NCBI GenBank assembly: GCA_029975055.1
Contig: JARKPU010000022.1
Location: forward strand, 248,001-312,000
Source of the DNA: Anaerolinea sp.
GTDB taxonomy: Bacteria; Chloroflexota; Anaerolineae; Anaerolineales; Anaerolineaceae
Length of the DNA stretch: 64,000 bases
Reading direction: 5' to 3'
A program made the translations under genes and the position numbers. The notes beneath the pieces are model-generated. The model worked only from the letters and a program-made list of their open reading frames with translations, made no database searches and was not told where the DNA came from. Below are positions 52,234-61,719 of the stretch, piece after piece; positions within the stretch are counted from its first letter, which is position 1; each line of letters opens with the position of its first letter.

Positions 52234-53355
52234 ATGGATATCTTATACGTCGGCATGAAATATGAATATGGCAAGCCTGAAAGAGGCCTGAGTTTCGAGC
52301 ACTATAATTTCTTCGACTCCTTGCATCACCTGGGGCACAATATTCTTTACTTCGATTTTCCAACCTTGCTAAAAAAATATGGCCGTGATCGGATGAACAG
52401 GCGGCTTTCCGAAATAACCGCCGCAGAAAAGCCCGATCTATTATTTTCGATCCTCTTCGAAGACGAGTTTGAACACAACACATTCCGCGATATTTCATCA
52501 TCCGGTTTCACCCGTACATTGAATTGGTTCTGTGACGACCATTGGCGCTTTGAAAGTTACTCAAAGTCTTGGGCGCCGTGCTTCAACTGGGTGGTGACCA
52601 CTTCCCAGTCTGCGCTCAACCATTACCACGCAGTCGGTCTTCATCATGTGGTTAAAAGCCAATGGGCGTGCAATCCCTCGATCTATCAAAAAAAGCAGCT
52701 TCCATTGAAATACGACGTTACTTTCGTCGGCCAGCCGCATGGAAGGAGACGGGATATTATCCGATACCTGCGAGAAAAAGGTATCCGGGTTGATGTGTGG
52801 GGAACAGGCTGGGAAACAGGCCGGATCAGCCAGGACCGGATGATCCGCGTGTTCAATCAGAGCCGGGTTAACCTCAACTTCGCGAATGCCTCGTTTGAAA
52901 AGATGACTCTACTCCAACGGGCAGCCACGAAAGTAAGGAATAGATTCCCGGCTGCCGTGAAACCCATCAATTGGGTGATGGATATGCTCGATCCTCCCGA
53001 CCCAGGTTTATATCATGAGGGAATCCCTCAAATCAAAGGGAGGAATTTCGAAATCCCAGGGTGTGGGGGGTTTCTTCTCACCGACCTTGCGGAAAATCTG
53101 GAAGAGTATTACCAGCCGGGAATTGAAATTGCCTGCTTCGAAGGGATAACCGATTTAGCGGAGAAAATTCGCTATTACCTGGCGCATGAGGACGAGCGTG
53201 CCGCCGTGGCCAAGGCCGGGTACCAGCGGACGCTCAAAGACCACACGTATGCACAGCGGTTCAGCGAAATATTCAAAGTAATGTTCGATCGCCCCATGGC
53301 CCAGGATGTTGAGACCAACCCGGCCAGAGCGGGCGCGGTTGAGGAAGTGCAATAA
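52234..53355 (+). CDS. CgeB-like glycosyltransferase
   Basis: The 373-residue protein starts MDILYVGMKYEYGKP, after AGGTTGTAGAAGC, and shows the GT-B layout of CgeB/spore-maturation-like transferases: HLGHNILYFDFPTL, WFCDDHWRFESYSKSW, ending with EIPGCGGFLLTDLAENLEEYY (partly quoted) that places the donor sugar. The longer in-frame form would overlap the previous gene by 122 bases and was rejected. It probably adds one sugar to the surface polysaccharide. Confidence 0.78.
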   Translation: MDILYVGMKYEYGKPERGLSFEHYNFFDSLHHLGHNILYFDFPTLLKKYGRDRMNRRLSEITAAEKPDLLFSILFEDEFEHNTFRDISSSGFTRTLNWFCDDHWRFESYSKSWAPCFNWVVTTSQSALNHYHAVGLHHVVKSQWACNPSIYQKKQLPLKYDVTFVGQPHGRRRDIIRYLREKGIRVDVWGTGWETGRISQDRMIRVFNQSRVNLNFANASFEKMTLLQRAATKVRNRFPAAVKPINWVMDMLDPPDPGLYHEGIPQIKGRNFEIPGCGGFLLTDLAENLEEYYQPGIEIACFEGITDLAEKIRYYLAHEDERAAVAKAGYQRTLKDHTYAQRFSEIFKVMFDRPMAQDVETNPARAGAVEEVQ

Positions 53356-53356
53356 C

Positions 53357-54301
53357 ATGCCGCTCGTCAGCGTGATCATCCCAACCTATCAGCGCGCCGC
53401 CGTGCTCGGCGAGGCAATCGAAAGCGTCCTTGCCCAAACCTTCACCGATTACGAGTTGATCGTGGTGGATGACGGTTCCACCGACGGCACCCTGCAGGTC
53501 GTTGAAAAATACAAAGAGAAGATCACCTTTCTCCACCAGCCCAACCGGGGCGTCTCTGCGGCCCGCAACCTTGGGATTCAACACAGCCGGGGGCAGTTGA
53601 TCGCCTTCCTGGATTCAGACGATCTCTGGCTCCCGGATAAGCTCTCCAACCAGGTGCCCTTGTTCCAGGCGCAGGCAGTCGGCCTCGTCTTCGGCGACAT
53701 CCGCTTTTTTTCGGGCAAGACCATCCAACGCAAGACCTCTTTCGACCTTTACCCGCCTCGCAGAGGGAAAATCTTTGGTGACCTGTTCGCCAGGAATTTC
53801 ATCCCGGCCTCCACCGTCGTGGTCCGCAAAGCCTGCCTGGAAACGACCGGGCTGTTCGAGCGCGAATTTGAACCGTGCGAAGATTATCACCTCTGGATGC
53901 GCATCCTTCAGCACTGGGAGGCCGATTTCTGCCCTCAACCGGCTGCCCTCTACCGGGTCGGCAGCGGCCAGGCTTCAGGGAACGCCGTCAGGGCCTGGAC
54001 AAGCCTGGTGAAAGCCCAGGAAGCCCTGGTGGAGCAGGCAAGGCTTGCGGGGGGGCAGCTCTCGCCGCAGCAGTTGTATGACGGGCTGTATAAGCGCTAT
54101 CTCCGCCTGGCGGTGTATGCGTTGAAGAAAAGAGAAAGAAAAATTGCGTTCTACTGGCTGGATCGTTTCCGTCTTATGCATAGATGGACTACCTTGTGGT
54201 TGTTTCTTACAATTTCTGCAAACTTACCGTACTTCGTTTTAACACCATTGATCTACCTTGGTTATCGGCTCGCTATTCGACAGGAATACGCTCAGAATTG
54301 A
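53357..54301 (+). CDS. GT2-family glycosyltransferase
   Basis: The 314-residue enzyme starts MPLVSVIIPTYQRAAVL and has the GT-A signature: VVDDGSTDGT, SAARNLGIQHS and the metal motif LDSDDLW, then CEDYHLWMRI as the ED-type base. It transfers a nucleotide-sugar to the growing glycan. Base composition changes inside the gene: the part up to about 54110 is GC-rich like the chromosome, while the last 190 bases are clearly more AT-rich like the following genes, as if a recombination junction lay here. Confidence 0.9.
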   Translation: MPLVSVIIPTYQRAAVLGEAIESVLAQTFTDYELIVVDDGSTDGTLQVVEKYKEKITFLHQPNRGVSAARNLGIQHSRGQLIAFLDSDDLWLPDKLSNQVPLFQAQAVGLVFGDIRFFSGKTIQRKTSFDLYPPRRGKIFGDLFARNFIPASTVVVRKACLETTGLFEREFEPCEDYHLWMRILQHWEADFCPQPAALYRVGSGQASGNAVRAWTSLVKAQEALVEQARLAGGQLSPQQLYDGLYKRYLRLAVYALKKRERKIAFYWLDRFRLMHRWTTLWLFLTISANLPYFVLTPLIYLGYRLAIRQEYAQN

Positions 54302-54412
54302 GCCTTGACTACCTCCTAAAAAACTGAGACATGGAAAAGTTTGAGTTTGCATCTATGTACGCGTTGATGGTAGAGTATGAACACCGGTTCCCATCGTCTC
54401 TCGAGAAACAAC

Positions 54413-55570
54413 ATGAAAATCCTTCTTGCGCATAATTATTACCAGCACGCCGGAGGTGAAGACCGCGTCTTCGAGAATGAAGCGGCATTGCTCGAAGCTA
54501 AAGGGCATTCCATTAAAAAAGTTATCCTCCATAACAACAGCATCAAGGATATGCCGCACATTGACCTGGCTATGAAAACCTTTTGGAATGCTGATATTCA
54601 TCGAGAACTCAGAAAAACCATTCGCGAATTTTCACCCGATGTCATTCATTTCCACAATACATTCCCCATTCTCTCGCCCTCCGGTTATTATGCGGCGAAG
54701 AAGGAGAATATTCCCGTTATTCAGACTCTGCATAACTTTCGACTTTCGTGTTTGAATGGGCTTTTTCTTAGGGAGAATAATATTTGTGAAGATTGTTTAG
54801 GTAAACCTCCCTGGTTGGGGATCGTCAGAAAATGCTACCGATCCAATTTCGCTGCCAGCAGCATATTGGCGGGGATGGTAATTTTCCATCGAATGATCAG
54901 AACATGGCAAACGCAAATTGATCGCTTTATTGTTCTGAATCAGTTCTCTCGGAAGAAATTCATCGAAATTGGTTTACCCGCAGAAAAACTAATGGTGAAA
55001 CCCAATTTTATCCATGCCAAACCCACCAAGAAAAGCGCCAACCCTAATTACGCTCTTTTTATCGGTAGATTGTCACCCGAAAAAGGGATCGAAGTTCTTC
55101 TAAATGCCTGGAAGAAACATAGAAGCGGATCGAATCTGCTCATTGCCGGGTCAGGCCCGCTCGAAAGCCGTGTTAGACAGGCCTGCCTAACGGACCATAC
55201 CATTCAATATATTGGACAGGTACCGGCAATGGAAATATTCCCACTGCACGAGAACGCCAAATTCCTGATTTTTCCTTCGATCTGTTACGAAAACCAACCC
55301 TTAGTCCTCCTGGAAAGCCTTGCGGCAGGAACCCCTATAATTGCTTCCAAGCAAGGTGGAATACCTGAAATCATACAACACGAGAAAACTGGTTTACTTT
55401 TCAAACCAGGAAATACCGATGAACTTGCTCATCTAATAGACCGCGTTTTGTCAAGCAAAGAGGAATCTATGATTTACTCGAAAAATGCTCGAGACGATTT
55501 TCAAAAGAGATTCTCGCCGGAGATAAACTATGAAAAACTCATGATGGTTTATGATTCCGTTCAGTCTTAG
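54413..55570 (+). CDS. GT4-family glycosyltransferase
   Basis: The 385-residue GT-B enzyme starts MKILLAHNYYQHAGGEDRVF and includes QTLHNFRLSCLNGLFLRE, the KPPWLGIVRKCYRSNF motif of the WcaL/GT4 family, FIGRLSPEKGIEVLLNAW and EIIQHEKTGLLFKPGN for the donor site. Start 54413 has the usual domain beginning; an ATG at 54377 adds 12 residues. AT-rich codons mark it as part of the acquired block. The gap 54302-54412 has no other gene. Confidence 0.87.
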   Translation: MKILLAHNYYQHAGGEDRVFENEAALLEAKGHSIKKVILHNNSIKDMPHIDLAMKTFWNADIHRELRKTIREFSPDVIHFHNTFPILSPSGYYAAKKENIPVIQTLHNFRLSCLNGLFLRENNICEDCLGKPPWLGIVRKCYRSNFAASSILAGMVIFHRMIRTWQTQIDRFIVLNQFSRKKFIEIGLPAEKLMVKPNFIHAKPTKKSANPNYALFIGRLSPEKGIEVLLNAWKKHRSGSNLLIAGSGPLESRVRQACLTDHTIQYIGQVPAMEIFPLHENAKFLIFPSICYENQPLVLLESLAAGTPIIASKQGGIPEIIQHEKTGLLFKPGNTDELAHLIDRVLSSKEESMIYSKNARDDFQKRFSPEINYEKLMMVYDSVQS

Positions 55571-55576
55571 AAACCA

Positions 55577-56356
55577 ATGGTTGATCAATCATTCAATTTA
55601 CTCGGCGTCCAGGTCTCTGCAATCAACATGTCGATTGCCATTCAACAGCTTGCTGATTGGATCACATCAGGAGACCGTCGGTATGTATGCGTCACAGGCG
55701 TCCATGGCATCATGGAATCTTACCGATCCCCGCGTCTGCTTGCAATCCACAATCAAGCCGGAATGGTCACCCCGGATGGAATGCCTCTCGTCTGGTTCTC
55801 ACATCTGAAAGGCTACCTTTTTGTTCAACGAGTTTATGGTCCCGATCTACTCCTTGCGGCATGTAAAGAGTCACTGAAGCATGGCTGGACACACTTCTTT
55901 TACGGTGGCGCCCCTGGCGTGGCCGAACGCCTGGCCGAACGCCTATCCGCACGTTTCCCTGGCTTAAGAATCGCCGGGACGGAAACACCTCCATTCCGCC
56001 CGCTCACGCCAGAAGAAGACCGGATTGCTGTCGAACGCATCAATGCAACCGGAGCAAACCTGCTTTGGGTAGGGTTAGGCACACCTAAACAAGAGTATTG
56101 GATGGCAGAGCACTTAGGACGTATTCGGGCAAATGTGATGCTGGGAGTGGGTGCCGCCTTCGATTTTCACGCCGGGCTAAAACCTCAAGCGCCGCATTGG
56201 ATGCAAAAAAGCGGTCTGGAATGGCTTTTTCGATTAATTAACGAACCGAAACGCCTCTGGAAGCGGTACCTGGTGAATAACCCGCTTTTTATATGGTTAA
56301 CCATGCTACAACTACTCGGCCTCAAATCCTTCCCCCCTGGCCCGCCCAGGCCTTAA
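55577..56356 (+). CDS. WecG/TagA/CpsF-type glycosyltransferase
   Basis: The 259-residue enzyme has the family signature: TGVHGIMESYRSP, TPDGMPLVWFSHLKG, RVYGPDLLLAACKES, FFYGGAPGVAERLAERL, LLWVGLGTPKQEYWM and VGAAFDFHAGLKPQAPHWMQ. Members add ManNAc(A)-type sugars to a lipid-linked GlcNAc. It starts six bases after the GT4 gene. It ends the AT-rich block. Confidence 0.94.
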   Translation: MVDQSFNLLGVQVSAINMSIAIQQLADWITSGDRRYVCVTGVHGIMESYRSPRLLAIHNQAGMVTPDGMPLVWFSHLKGYLFVQRVYGPDLLLAACKESLKHGWTHFFYGGAPGVAERLAERLSARFPGLRIAGTETPPFRPLTPEEDRIAVERINATGANLLWVGLGTPKQEYWMAEHLGRIRANVMLGVGAAFDFHAGLKPQAPHWMQKSGLEWLFRLINEPKRLWKRYLVNNPLFIWLTMLQLLGLKSFPPGPPRP

Positions 56357-56404
56357 CGAAACTGTAATTCCACGCCGGCCGCGCCTGAGCCTATAATCAA
56401 TCCA

Positions 56405-56476
56405 GGATCATGTGGTTCTTTTTCTGTAAATCGTGGGGGGTGCCCCACAATTTACAGAATAATAGAAACACCATCC
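56405..56476. mobile_element. MITE-like palindromic element, copy C
   Basis: A 72-base palindrome between the WecG-like and sugar-transferase genes starts GGATCATGTGG and ends ACACCATCC. Inner arms TTCTGTAAATCGTGGGG and CCCCACAATTTACAGAA differ at one position. Outer arms match the other copies (GGAT--TGT-T-C). No clear flanking duplication was found. Confidence 0.65.
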
Positions 56477-56489
56477 AATCTAACCCGCC

Positions 56490-57899
56490 ATGTTCCGCCG
56501 ATTCTCCGTCAACTTCGCCATTTTCTCCATCCTGCTCGATGCTGCACTGGTCGCCGCGGCCCTGCATATATCGGTGCAGCTGCGCGCCCCGCTCAACAAC
56601 GCGCTCAGCTTCATCAAACCCATCGACCCCGTCGAGCTGCCCTGGGGCCTCTACCTGCTCTTCCCCGCCCTGTGGGTGGGCCTGCTGCTCAACTTCTCGG
56701 TCTATGACGGGCGCAAGAACTTCCGCATCGTGGACGAGCTTGGCAGCCTCACGCTCGGCTCGCTGCTGGCCACGGTCTCGCTGGCGGGCATCCTCTACTT
56801 CACCTACCGCGATGTGTCGCGCTTCCTGTTCCTCATGGCCGCGGCGCTGGCCTTCCTCTTCCTGGCCGGCTGGCGGCTGCTGGCCCGCCTGGCCTTCAAA
56901 CACAACGGCCTTCACGTCCAGCCCAGGCGCGTGCTCATCCTCGGCGCGGGCGAGGTGGCCCGCAAGCTCGCCGGGCAGATCAACCAAATGCCCGGCCTCG
57001 GGCTGCACCTGGTGGGCTTCTTGGATGACGATTGGCAGCGCCAGGCCGACCACGCCGATATCCACGGCTCGCTGGATATCACCCGCCGCGTGGTGGCCGA
57101 AAAGGAAGTCGATGACGTCGTCATAGCCCTGCCGCGCTCCGAGCACCAGCGCCTCACCGAAGTCGTCTCCACCCTCCACGACCTGCCCGTGCGCGTATGG
57201 ATCATCCCCGATTACTTCTCGCTCACCCTCCACCGCGCCCAGGTGGAAGACTTCGCCGGCATCCCCATGCTCGACCTGCGCGCCCCCGCCCTCAGCGAAT
57301 ATCAGCGCATGACCAAGCGCGCCTTCGATCTCACCCTCAGCCTGCTGCTCCTGCCGTTTGCCCTGCCGCTCATCGGGCTGATCTCCCTCGCCATCCGCCT
57401 CGACAGCCCCGGCCCGGTCTTCTATTCGGCCCGGCGCATCGGAGAGAACGGCCGCCTGTTCAACATGCTCAAATTCCGCACCATGGTGCAAAACGCCGAG
57501 CAGCTCCTCAAGCAGGTGGCCTGGCAGGACGAGAATGGCCACATCCTCTATAAGCGCCGCGACGACCCGCGCGTGACGCGCGTTGGGCGCATCCTGCGCC
57601 GCACCAGCCTGGATGAGCTGCCTCAGTTGTTCAATGTGCTGCGCGGCGAGATGAGCCTGGTGGGTCCGCGCCCCGAAATGCCCGAACTGGTCGAGAAGTA
57701 CGACCTCTGGCAGCGCCGGCGCTTCTGCGTGCCGCAGGGGGTCACCGGCTGGTGGCAGGTGAACGGCCGCAGCGACAAGCCCATGCACCTTCACACCGAA
57801 GAGGACCTCTACTACGTCCAAAATTACTCGCTCTGGCTCGACCTGCAAATCCTGATCCGCACCGTGTGGGCCGTGCTGCGCGGCAAAGGCGCTTATTAA
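56490..57899 (+). CDS. Undecaprenyl-phosphate sugar phosphotransferase (initiating enzyme)
   Basis: The 469-residue enzyme starts polysaccharide synthesis by moving a sugar-1-phosphate from a nucleotide to the lipid carrier. It has four N-terminal membrane helices, a CoA-binding-like soluble part (VLILGAGEVARKLAGQI), and the C-terminal sugar-transferase domain with KRAFDLTLSLLLLPFAL, DSPGPVFYSARRIGENG, FNMLKFRTM, SLDELPQLFNVLRGEMS and VTGWWQVNGRSDKPM. GC content returns to the chromosomal level here. It lies last in the locus, next to a MITE-like element. Confidence 0.94.
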   Translation: MFRRFSVNFAIFSILLDAALVAAALHISVQLRAPLNNALSFIKPIDPVELPWGLYLLFPALWVGLLLNFSVYDGRKNFRIVDELGSLTLGSLLATVSLAGILYFTYRDVSRFLFLMAAALAFLFLAGWRLLARLAFKHNGLHVQPRRVLILGAGEVARKLAGQINQMPGLGLHLVGFLDDDWQRQADHADIHGSLDITRRVVAEKEVDDVVIALPRSEHQRLTEVVSTLHDLPVRVWIIPDYFSLTLHRAQVEDFAGIPMLDLRAPALSEYQRMTKRAFDLTLSLLLLPFALPLIGLISLAIRLDSPGPVFYSARRIGENGRLFNMLKFRTMVQNAEQLLKQVAWQDENGHILYKRRDDPRVTRVGRILRRTSLDELPQLFNVLRGEMSLVGPRPEMPELVEKYDLWQRRRFCVPQGVTGWWQVNGRSDKPMHLHTEEDLYYVQNYSLWLDLQILIRTVWAVLRGKGAY

Positions 57900-57966
57900 A
57901 AATCCCCGGCATTCCCCCTGCCCATGGCCTTCTCAAAGGCGCCAGGCAAACCGGCAATCCTCGATT

Positions 57967-58077
57967 CCCCTCATCCCCGGCCCTCACCCCGCCGGGTGCG
58001 CAAAGCGCGTCCCCGAGGGCAAAGGCAGCCGGTTCCCCCCTCTCCCTGAGGGAGAGGGCAGGGTGAGGGCCTTTTGA
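57967..58077. repeat. CCCTCTCCC-family intergenic repeat
   Basis: CCCTCTCCC (58038-58046), TGA and GGGAGAGGG (58050-58058) form a perfect hairpin after a block CCGGCCCTCACCCCGCCGGG at 57978-57997, and GGTGAGGGCC follows. It is the longest copy of this family here. It could end the transcript of the sugar transferase (T tract CTTTT after 58069). Confidence 0.55.
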
Positions 58078-58164
58078 CCACCTTGAGCAAGCCATGTTTC
58101 CCCGCCTCAAATTCCTTGACGCCCCACCCGCGCGGATATACAATCTACCTGACAACTTACAAAT

Positions 58165-58290
58165 GCTCCCAGGTGCCCTGCTCCCGGATGGGCAGGGCAA
58201 AACGGCGAAGCCGGTGCAAGTCCGGCGCTGTCGCGCAACTGTAAGGCAGGGGCCGCCCCCGCCAAGCCAGGTCGACCGCCTGGGGTGCGT
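58165..58290 (+). promoter_or_regulatory. Cobalamin riboswitch
   Basis: Motifs of the B12 aptamer appear in order: AGGTGCCCTG and GGGCAGGGCAAAA (P3-type stem), GAAGCCGGTGCAAGTCCGGC, the CGCTGTCGCGCAACTGTAA core and a GCCAAGCCAGGTCGACCGCCT end. It precedes a BtuFCD-type importer, so it should switch off transport when cobalamin is abundant. The rest of the 595-base gap 57900-58494 holds the repeat above, this element and the hairpin below; I see no gene there. Confidence 0.88.
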
Positions 58291-58355
58291 TTCTCACAAC
58301 CTCGCTGAAAGGAGGTGGGAACTACCATGGGCGCAGCCTGCACCTGATTTTCCCC

Positions 58356-58384
58356 CTCCCTGCCTTCAACGACAGGGAGTTTTC
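58356..58384 (+). terminator. Rho-independent terminator downstream of the riboswitch
   Basis: CTCCCTG (58356-58362) pairs with CAGGGAG (58373-58379) across a ten-base loop and is followed by TTTTCATTT. Its position 65 bases after the aptamer suggests premature termination in the presence of cobalamin. Confidence 0.65.
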
Positions 58385-58494
58385 ATTTGAGCGCAACCGT
58401 TCGGGCACAGCGTGTTCCTTCACCAACCGCCTGATCCCTCGGCACTGAATGCCTGATCATCGATTCGAGCATAACGAGACTTTCGAAAACCCTT

Positions 58495-59445
58495 ATGAAA
58501 CCAACCACCTCATTCACCCTCTTGACCCTCATCCTGGCCTTGATCCTCGCCGCCTGCGCGCCGGCAGCCGCCCCCGCGCAGCCCACCCCCACCCCAGGGC
58601 CGATTGTCCTCGCCGATGGGCTGGGCGGCGAGTTGACCCTCTCGCAGCCGGCGGCGCGCATCGTCTCGCTGGCTCCCTCCAACACCGAAATCCTCTTCGC
58701 CATCGGCGCGGGCGCTCAGGTTGTGGCCCGCGAAGACTTCTCCAACTACCCCGAAGAAGCCGCCGCTCTCCCCTCGGTGGGCGGCAATATGGGCAAATAT
58801 AACTTCGAGCAGATCGTCGCGCTCAAGCCCGACCTGGTGCTGGCATCGCCGCTCACCTCGCCCGAGGCGATCCAATCCATGCAGGAGCTTAAGCTGCCGG
58901 TGCTCGTCGTCCCCAACCCCACCAGCCTGGAAGGTCTGTATGCCAACCTCGGGCTGGTCGGCCAGGCCGCCGGGCAAAACGCCAGGGCGAAGGAACTCAT
59001 CGCCTCTTTGCAGGCGCGCGAAAAGAAAATCCTTTCGGCGGTCGCCGGCACCACCGAAAGGCCCCTTGTCTTCTACGAATTGGACGCCACCGACCCCGCC
59101 AAGCCCTGGACAAGCGGCCCCGGCACCTTTGTGGATCTGCTCATCGGCCTGGCCGGCGGGCGGAACCTGGGCGCAAGCCTGCAAGGCGAGTGGGCGCAAA
59201 TCAGCCAGGAAGAATTGATCGTGCAAAATCCGCAGGTCATCCTCCTGGGCGACTCCCTCTACGGCGGGGTCACCCCCGAAGCAGTGGCGCAGCGCCCCGG
59301 TTGGAGCGCCATCCAGGCCGTCAAAGAGAACCGCGTGCTGGTCTTCAACGATGACCTCGTCAGCCGGCCCGGCCCGCGCATGCTCGACGGGCTCGCCGAG
59401 CTGGTCAAGGCCATCCATCCCGAACTGGCCGGCCAGCTGGATTAA
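58495..59445 (+). CDS. btuF: Cobalamin/metal-chelate binding lipoprotein, BtuF-like
   Basis: The 316-residue protein has a lipoprotein signal (ILALILAAC, Cys at residue 21), a Pro/Thr linker, and a class-III periplasmic-binding fold (RIVSLAPSNTEILFAIGAGAQVV, PEEAAALPSVGG, LKPDLVLA). It delivers the ligand to the permease encoded next. The B12 riboswitch upstream makes cobalamin the best guess; haem or siderophore cannot be excluded from the fold alone. No strong ribosome site is visible. Confidence 0.87.
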   Translation: MKPTTSFTLLTLILALILAACAPAAAPAQPTPTPGPIVLADGLGGELTLSQPAARIVSLAPSNTEILFAIGAGAQVVAREDFSNYPEEAAALPSVGGNMGKYNFEQIVALKPDLVLASPLTSPEAIQSMQELKLPVLVVPNPTSLEGLYANLGLVGQAAGQNARAKELIASLQAREKKILSAVAGTTERPLVFYELDATDPAKPWTSGPGTFVDLLIGLAGGRNLGASLQGEWAQISQEELIVQNPQVILLGDSLYGGVTPEAVAQRPGWSAIQAVKENRVLVFNDDLVSRPGPRMLDGLAELVKAIHPELAGQLD

Positions 59446-59466
59446 CCCCCGCTGCAAAAAGGTGTG

Positions 59467-60492
59467 ATGAAACACGCTGCCCGGCCCTATCTCCTCAACC
59501 TGCTCCTGCTGGCGGCCGCCCTGCTCCTCTCGGTGGCGGTGGGCAGCGTGTTCATCCCCCCAGGTTCCATCGCCCGCCTCTTCGCCGCGCACCTGACCGG
59601 ACAGGCCGCCCCGGCTGCTCTCCAGACCTTCGAGGTCATTCTCTTCAGCCTGCGCCTGCCGCGCACCCTGCTGGTGGCGCTGGCCGGGGCCGGGCTGGCA
59701 GGCAGCGGAGCCGCCTACCAGGGGCTTTTCCGCAACCCGCTCGCCGACCCCTACCTGGTGGGCGTGGCCTCGGGGGCCGGGCTGGGGGCCATCCTGGCGA
59801 TGACCGGCGGCGCCAGCCGCACCTTCCTGGGCCTGGCGGCCGTGCCCATGGCCGCCTTCGCCGGAGCGCTCATCACCGTCTGGCTGGTCTACCAGATGGC
59901 GCGCGTGGGGCGCAGCGTGCCCACCACCAACCTCATCCTGGCGGGCGTGGCCGTCAGCGCCTTCGCCACCGCGCTCACATCCTTCCTCATGCTCCTCTCC
60001 ACCGGCGAGCTGCGCCGCGCCATCGTCTGGTTGATGGGCGGAGCCTCGCTGAGCGGGTGGCAGCCCGTCCTGGCCTCCCTGCCTTACATCACCCTTGGGC
60101 TGGCCGCGCTGCTCACCACCGGGCACGCCTTGAACGTCTTCCAGTTCGGCGAGGAACAGGCCAAACAGCTTGGTCTGCCGGTGGAGAGCGTGCGCCTGCT
60201 GGTGGTGGCGGCCGCCTCGCTCACCACGGCTGCCGCGGTTTCGTTTGCCGGAATCATCGGCTTCATCGGGTTGATCGTCCCGCACGTGGTACGGTTCTTA
60301 TGGGGCGGAGATTACCGCCGCATCCTCCCGCTTTCGGCCATCGGCGGGGCCACGGTGCTCTTGCTGGCCGATGTTCTCGCCCGCGTGCTGATGGCCCCCC
60401 AGGAACTGCCGGTGGGCATCATCACCGCGCTCGGCGGGGCGCCGTTCTTCCTCTGGCTGCTGCGCCGCGCCAGGCAGCAGTCGTTTTGGTAG
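59467..60492 (+). CDS. btuC: Cobalamin ABC transporter permease, BtuC-like
   Basis: The 341-residue FecCD-family permease has about ten membrane helices. It shows LRLPRTLLVALAGAGLAGSG, GLFRNPLADPYLVGVASGAG, the WLMGGASLSGWQPV turn and GIIGFIGLIVPHVVRFLWGGDYR, all hallmarks. ATG 59467 was taken over a GTG at 59464 directly before it. It lies 21 bases after btuF. Confidence 0.92.
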   Translation: MKHAARPYLLNLLLLAAALLLSVAVGSVFIPPGSIARLFAAHLTGQAAPAALQTFEVILFSLRLPRTLLVALAGAGLAGSGAAYQGLFRNPLADPYLVGVASGAGLGAILAMTGGASRTFLGLAAVPMAAFAGALITVWLVYQMARVGRSVPTTNLILAGVAVSAFATALTSFLMLLSTGELRRAIVWLMGGASLSGWQPVLASLPYITLGLAALLTTGHALNVFQFGEEQAKQLGLPVESVRLLVVAAASLTTAAAVSFAGIIGFIGLIVPHVVRFLWGGDYRRILPLSAIGGATVLLLADVLARVLMAPQELPVGIITALGGAPFFLWLLRRARQQSFW

Positions 60493-60497
60493 TTGCA

Positions 60498-60560
60498 GGG
60501 ATCGGGAATCAGGTGCTTGGGAACGAAGGACCGCAGACTCCTTTCCCGAGGCCTGATCCC
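60498..60560. repeat. Nested palindrome between btuC and btuD
   Basis: GGGAT (60498-60502) and CGGGAA pair with TTCCCG (60543-60548) and ATCCC (60556-60560), leaving a loop of 34 bases. Shares TCAGG-GC-TGGG with the palindrome at 15442. It splits the btuFC and btuD transcription units by 118 bases. Confidence 0.4.
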
Positions 60561-60610
60561 TGAGCGCCCGAGCGCCTTCTTCGTGAGTGCTGGCACACAA
60601 TTAGGGATCT

Positions 60611-61384
<774 letters not shown>

Positions 61385-61404
61385 GGCTTTCCACCAATCT
61401 GGGT

Positions 61405-61416
61405 TAGAATCACCCC
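61405..61416 (+). promoter_or_regulatory. Leaderless -10 box of the MoaD-like gene
   Basis: TAGAAT at 61405-61410 is followed by six bases and the ATG at 61417, again without a ribosome site. Confidence 0.55.
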
Positions 61417-61719
61417 ATGCAAGTGAACCTCTATGCCACCTTCCGGCTGCTGGCCGGGCTGAAGACCTTCGATTTGCCCCTCCCGCCCGGCGCCAGCGTT
61501 GCCCAGGCCGTCGAGAGCATCGTCGAGCGTTACCCCGTCTTGCGCAGCCACTGGCTGGATGAATCCGGCAGCCTGCACGCCCATGTGCTTCTCTTCGTCA
61601 ACGGCCGCGAGGTGCGCACCCTCCCCGATGAAATGCAGACCCCCCTCCAGCCCGGCGATGTGCTGGATTTCTTCCCCCCCGTCGCCGGAGGAAGCCGCAG
61701 AAGCGTATGCGCTTTTTGA
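61417..61719 (+). CDS. MoaD/ThiS-like ubiquitin-fold protein with a tail after the GG
   Basis: The 100-residue protein has the beta-grasp pattern (MQVNLYATFRLLAG, LPPGASVAQAVESIV, HVLLFVNGREVRTLPDEM, LQPGDVLDFFPPVAGG). In active MoaD/ThiS proteins the GG is the last two residues, where the sulphur carrier bond forms. Here eight residues (SRRSVCAF) follow, so the protein must be trimmed or does not carry sulphur. Thirteen bases overlap the next gene. The overlap itself creates the tail, which points to a read-on rather than a designed domain. Confidence 0.8.
   Translation: MQVNLYATFRLLAGLKTFDLPLPPGASVAQAVESIVERYPVLRSHWLDESGSLHAHVLLFVNGREVRTLPDEMQTPLQPGDVLDFFPPVAGGSRRSVCAF

Noticed and set aside
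53306..53356. Upstream start for the GT2 gene
   Set aside because: The added residues are basic and overlap the CgeB-like gene; the family begins at the VSVIIPTYQR strand right after ATG 53357.
61417..61719. Frameshifted MoaD-like gene
   Set aside because: The frame is open and well conserved up to the GG; only the missing stop is odd, so it is reported as an unusual tail rather than as a pseudogene.
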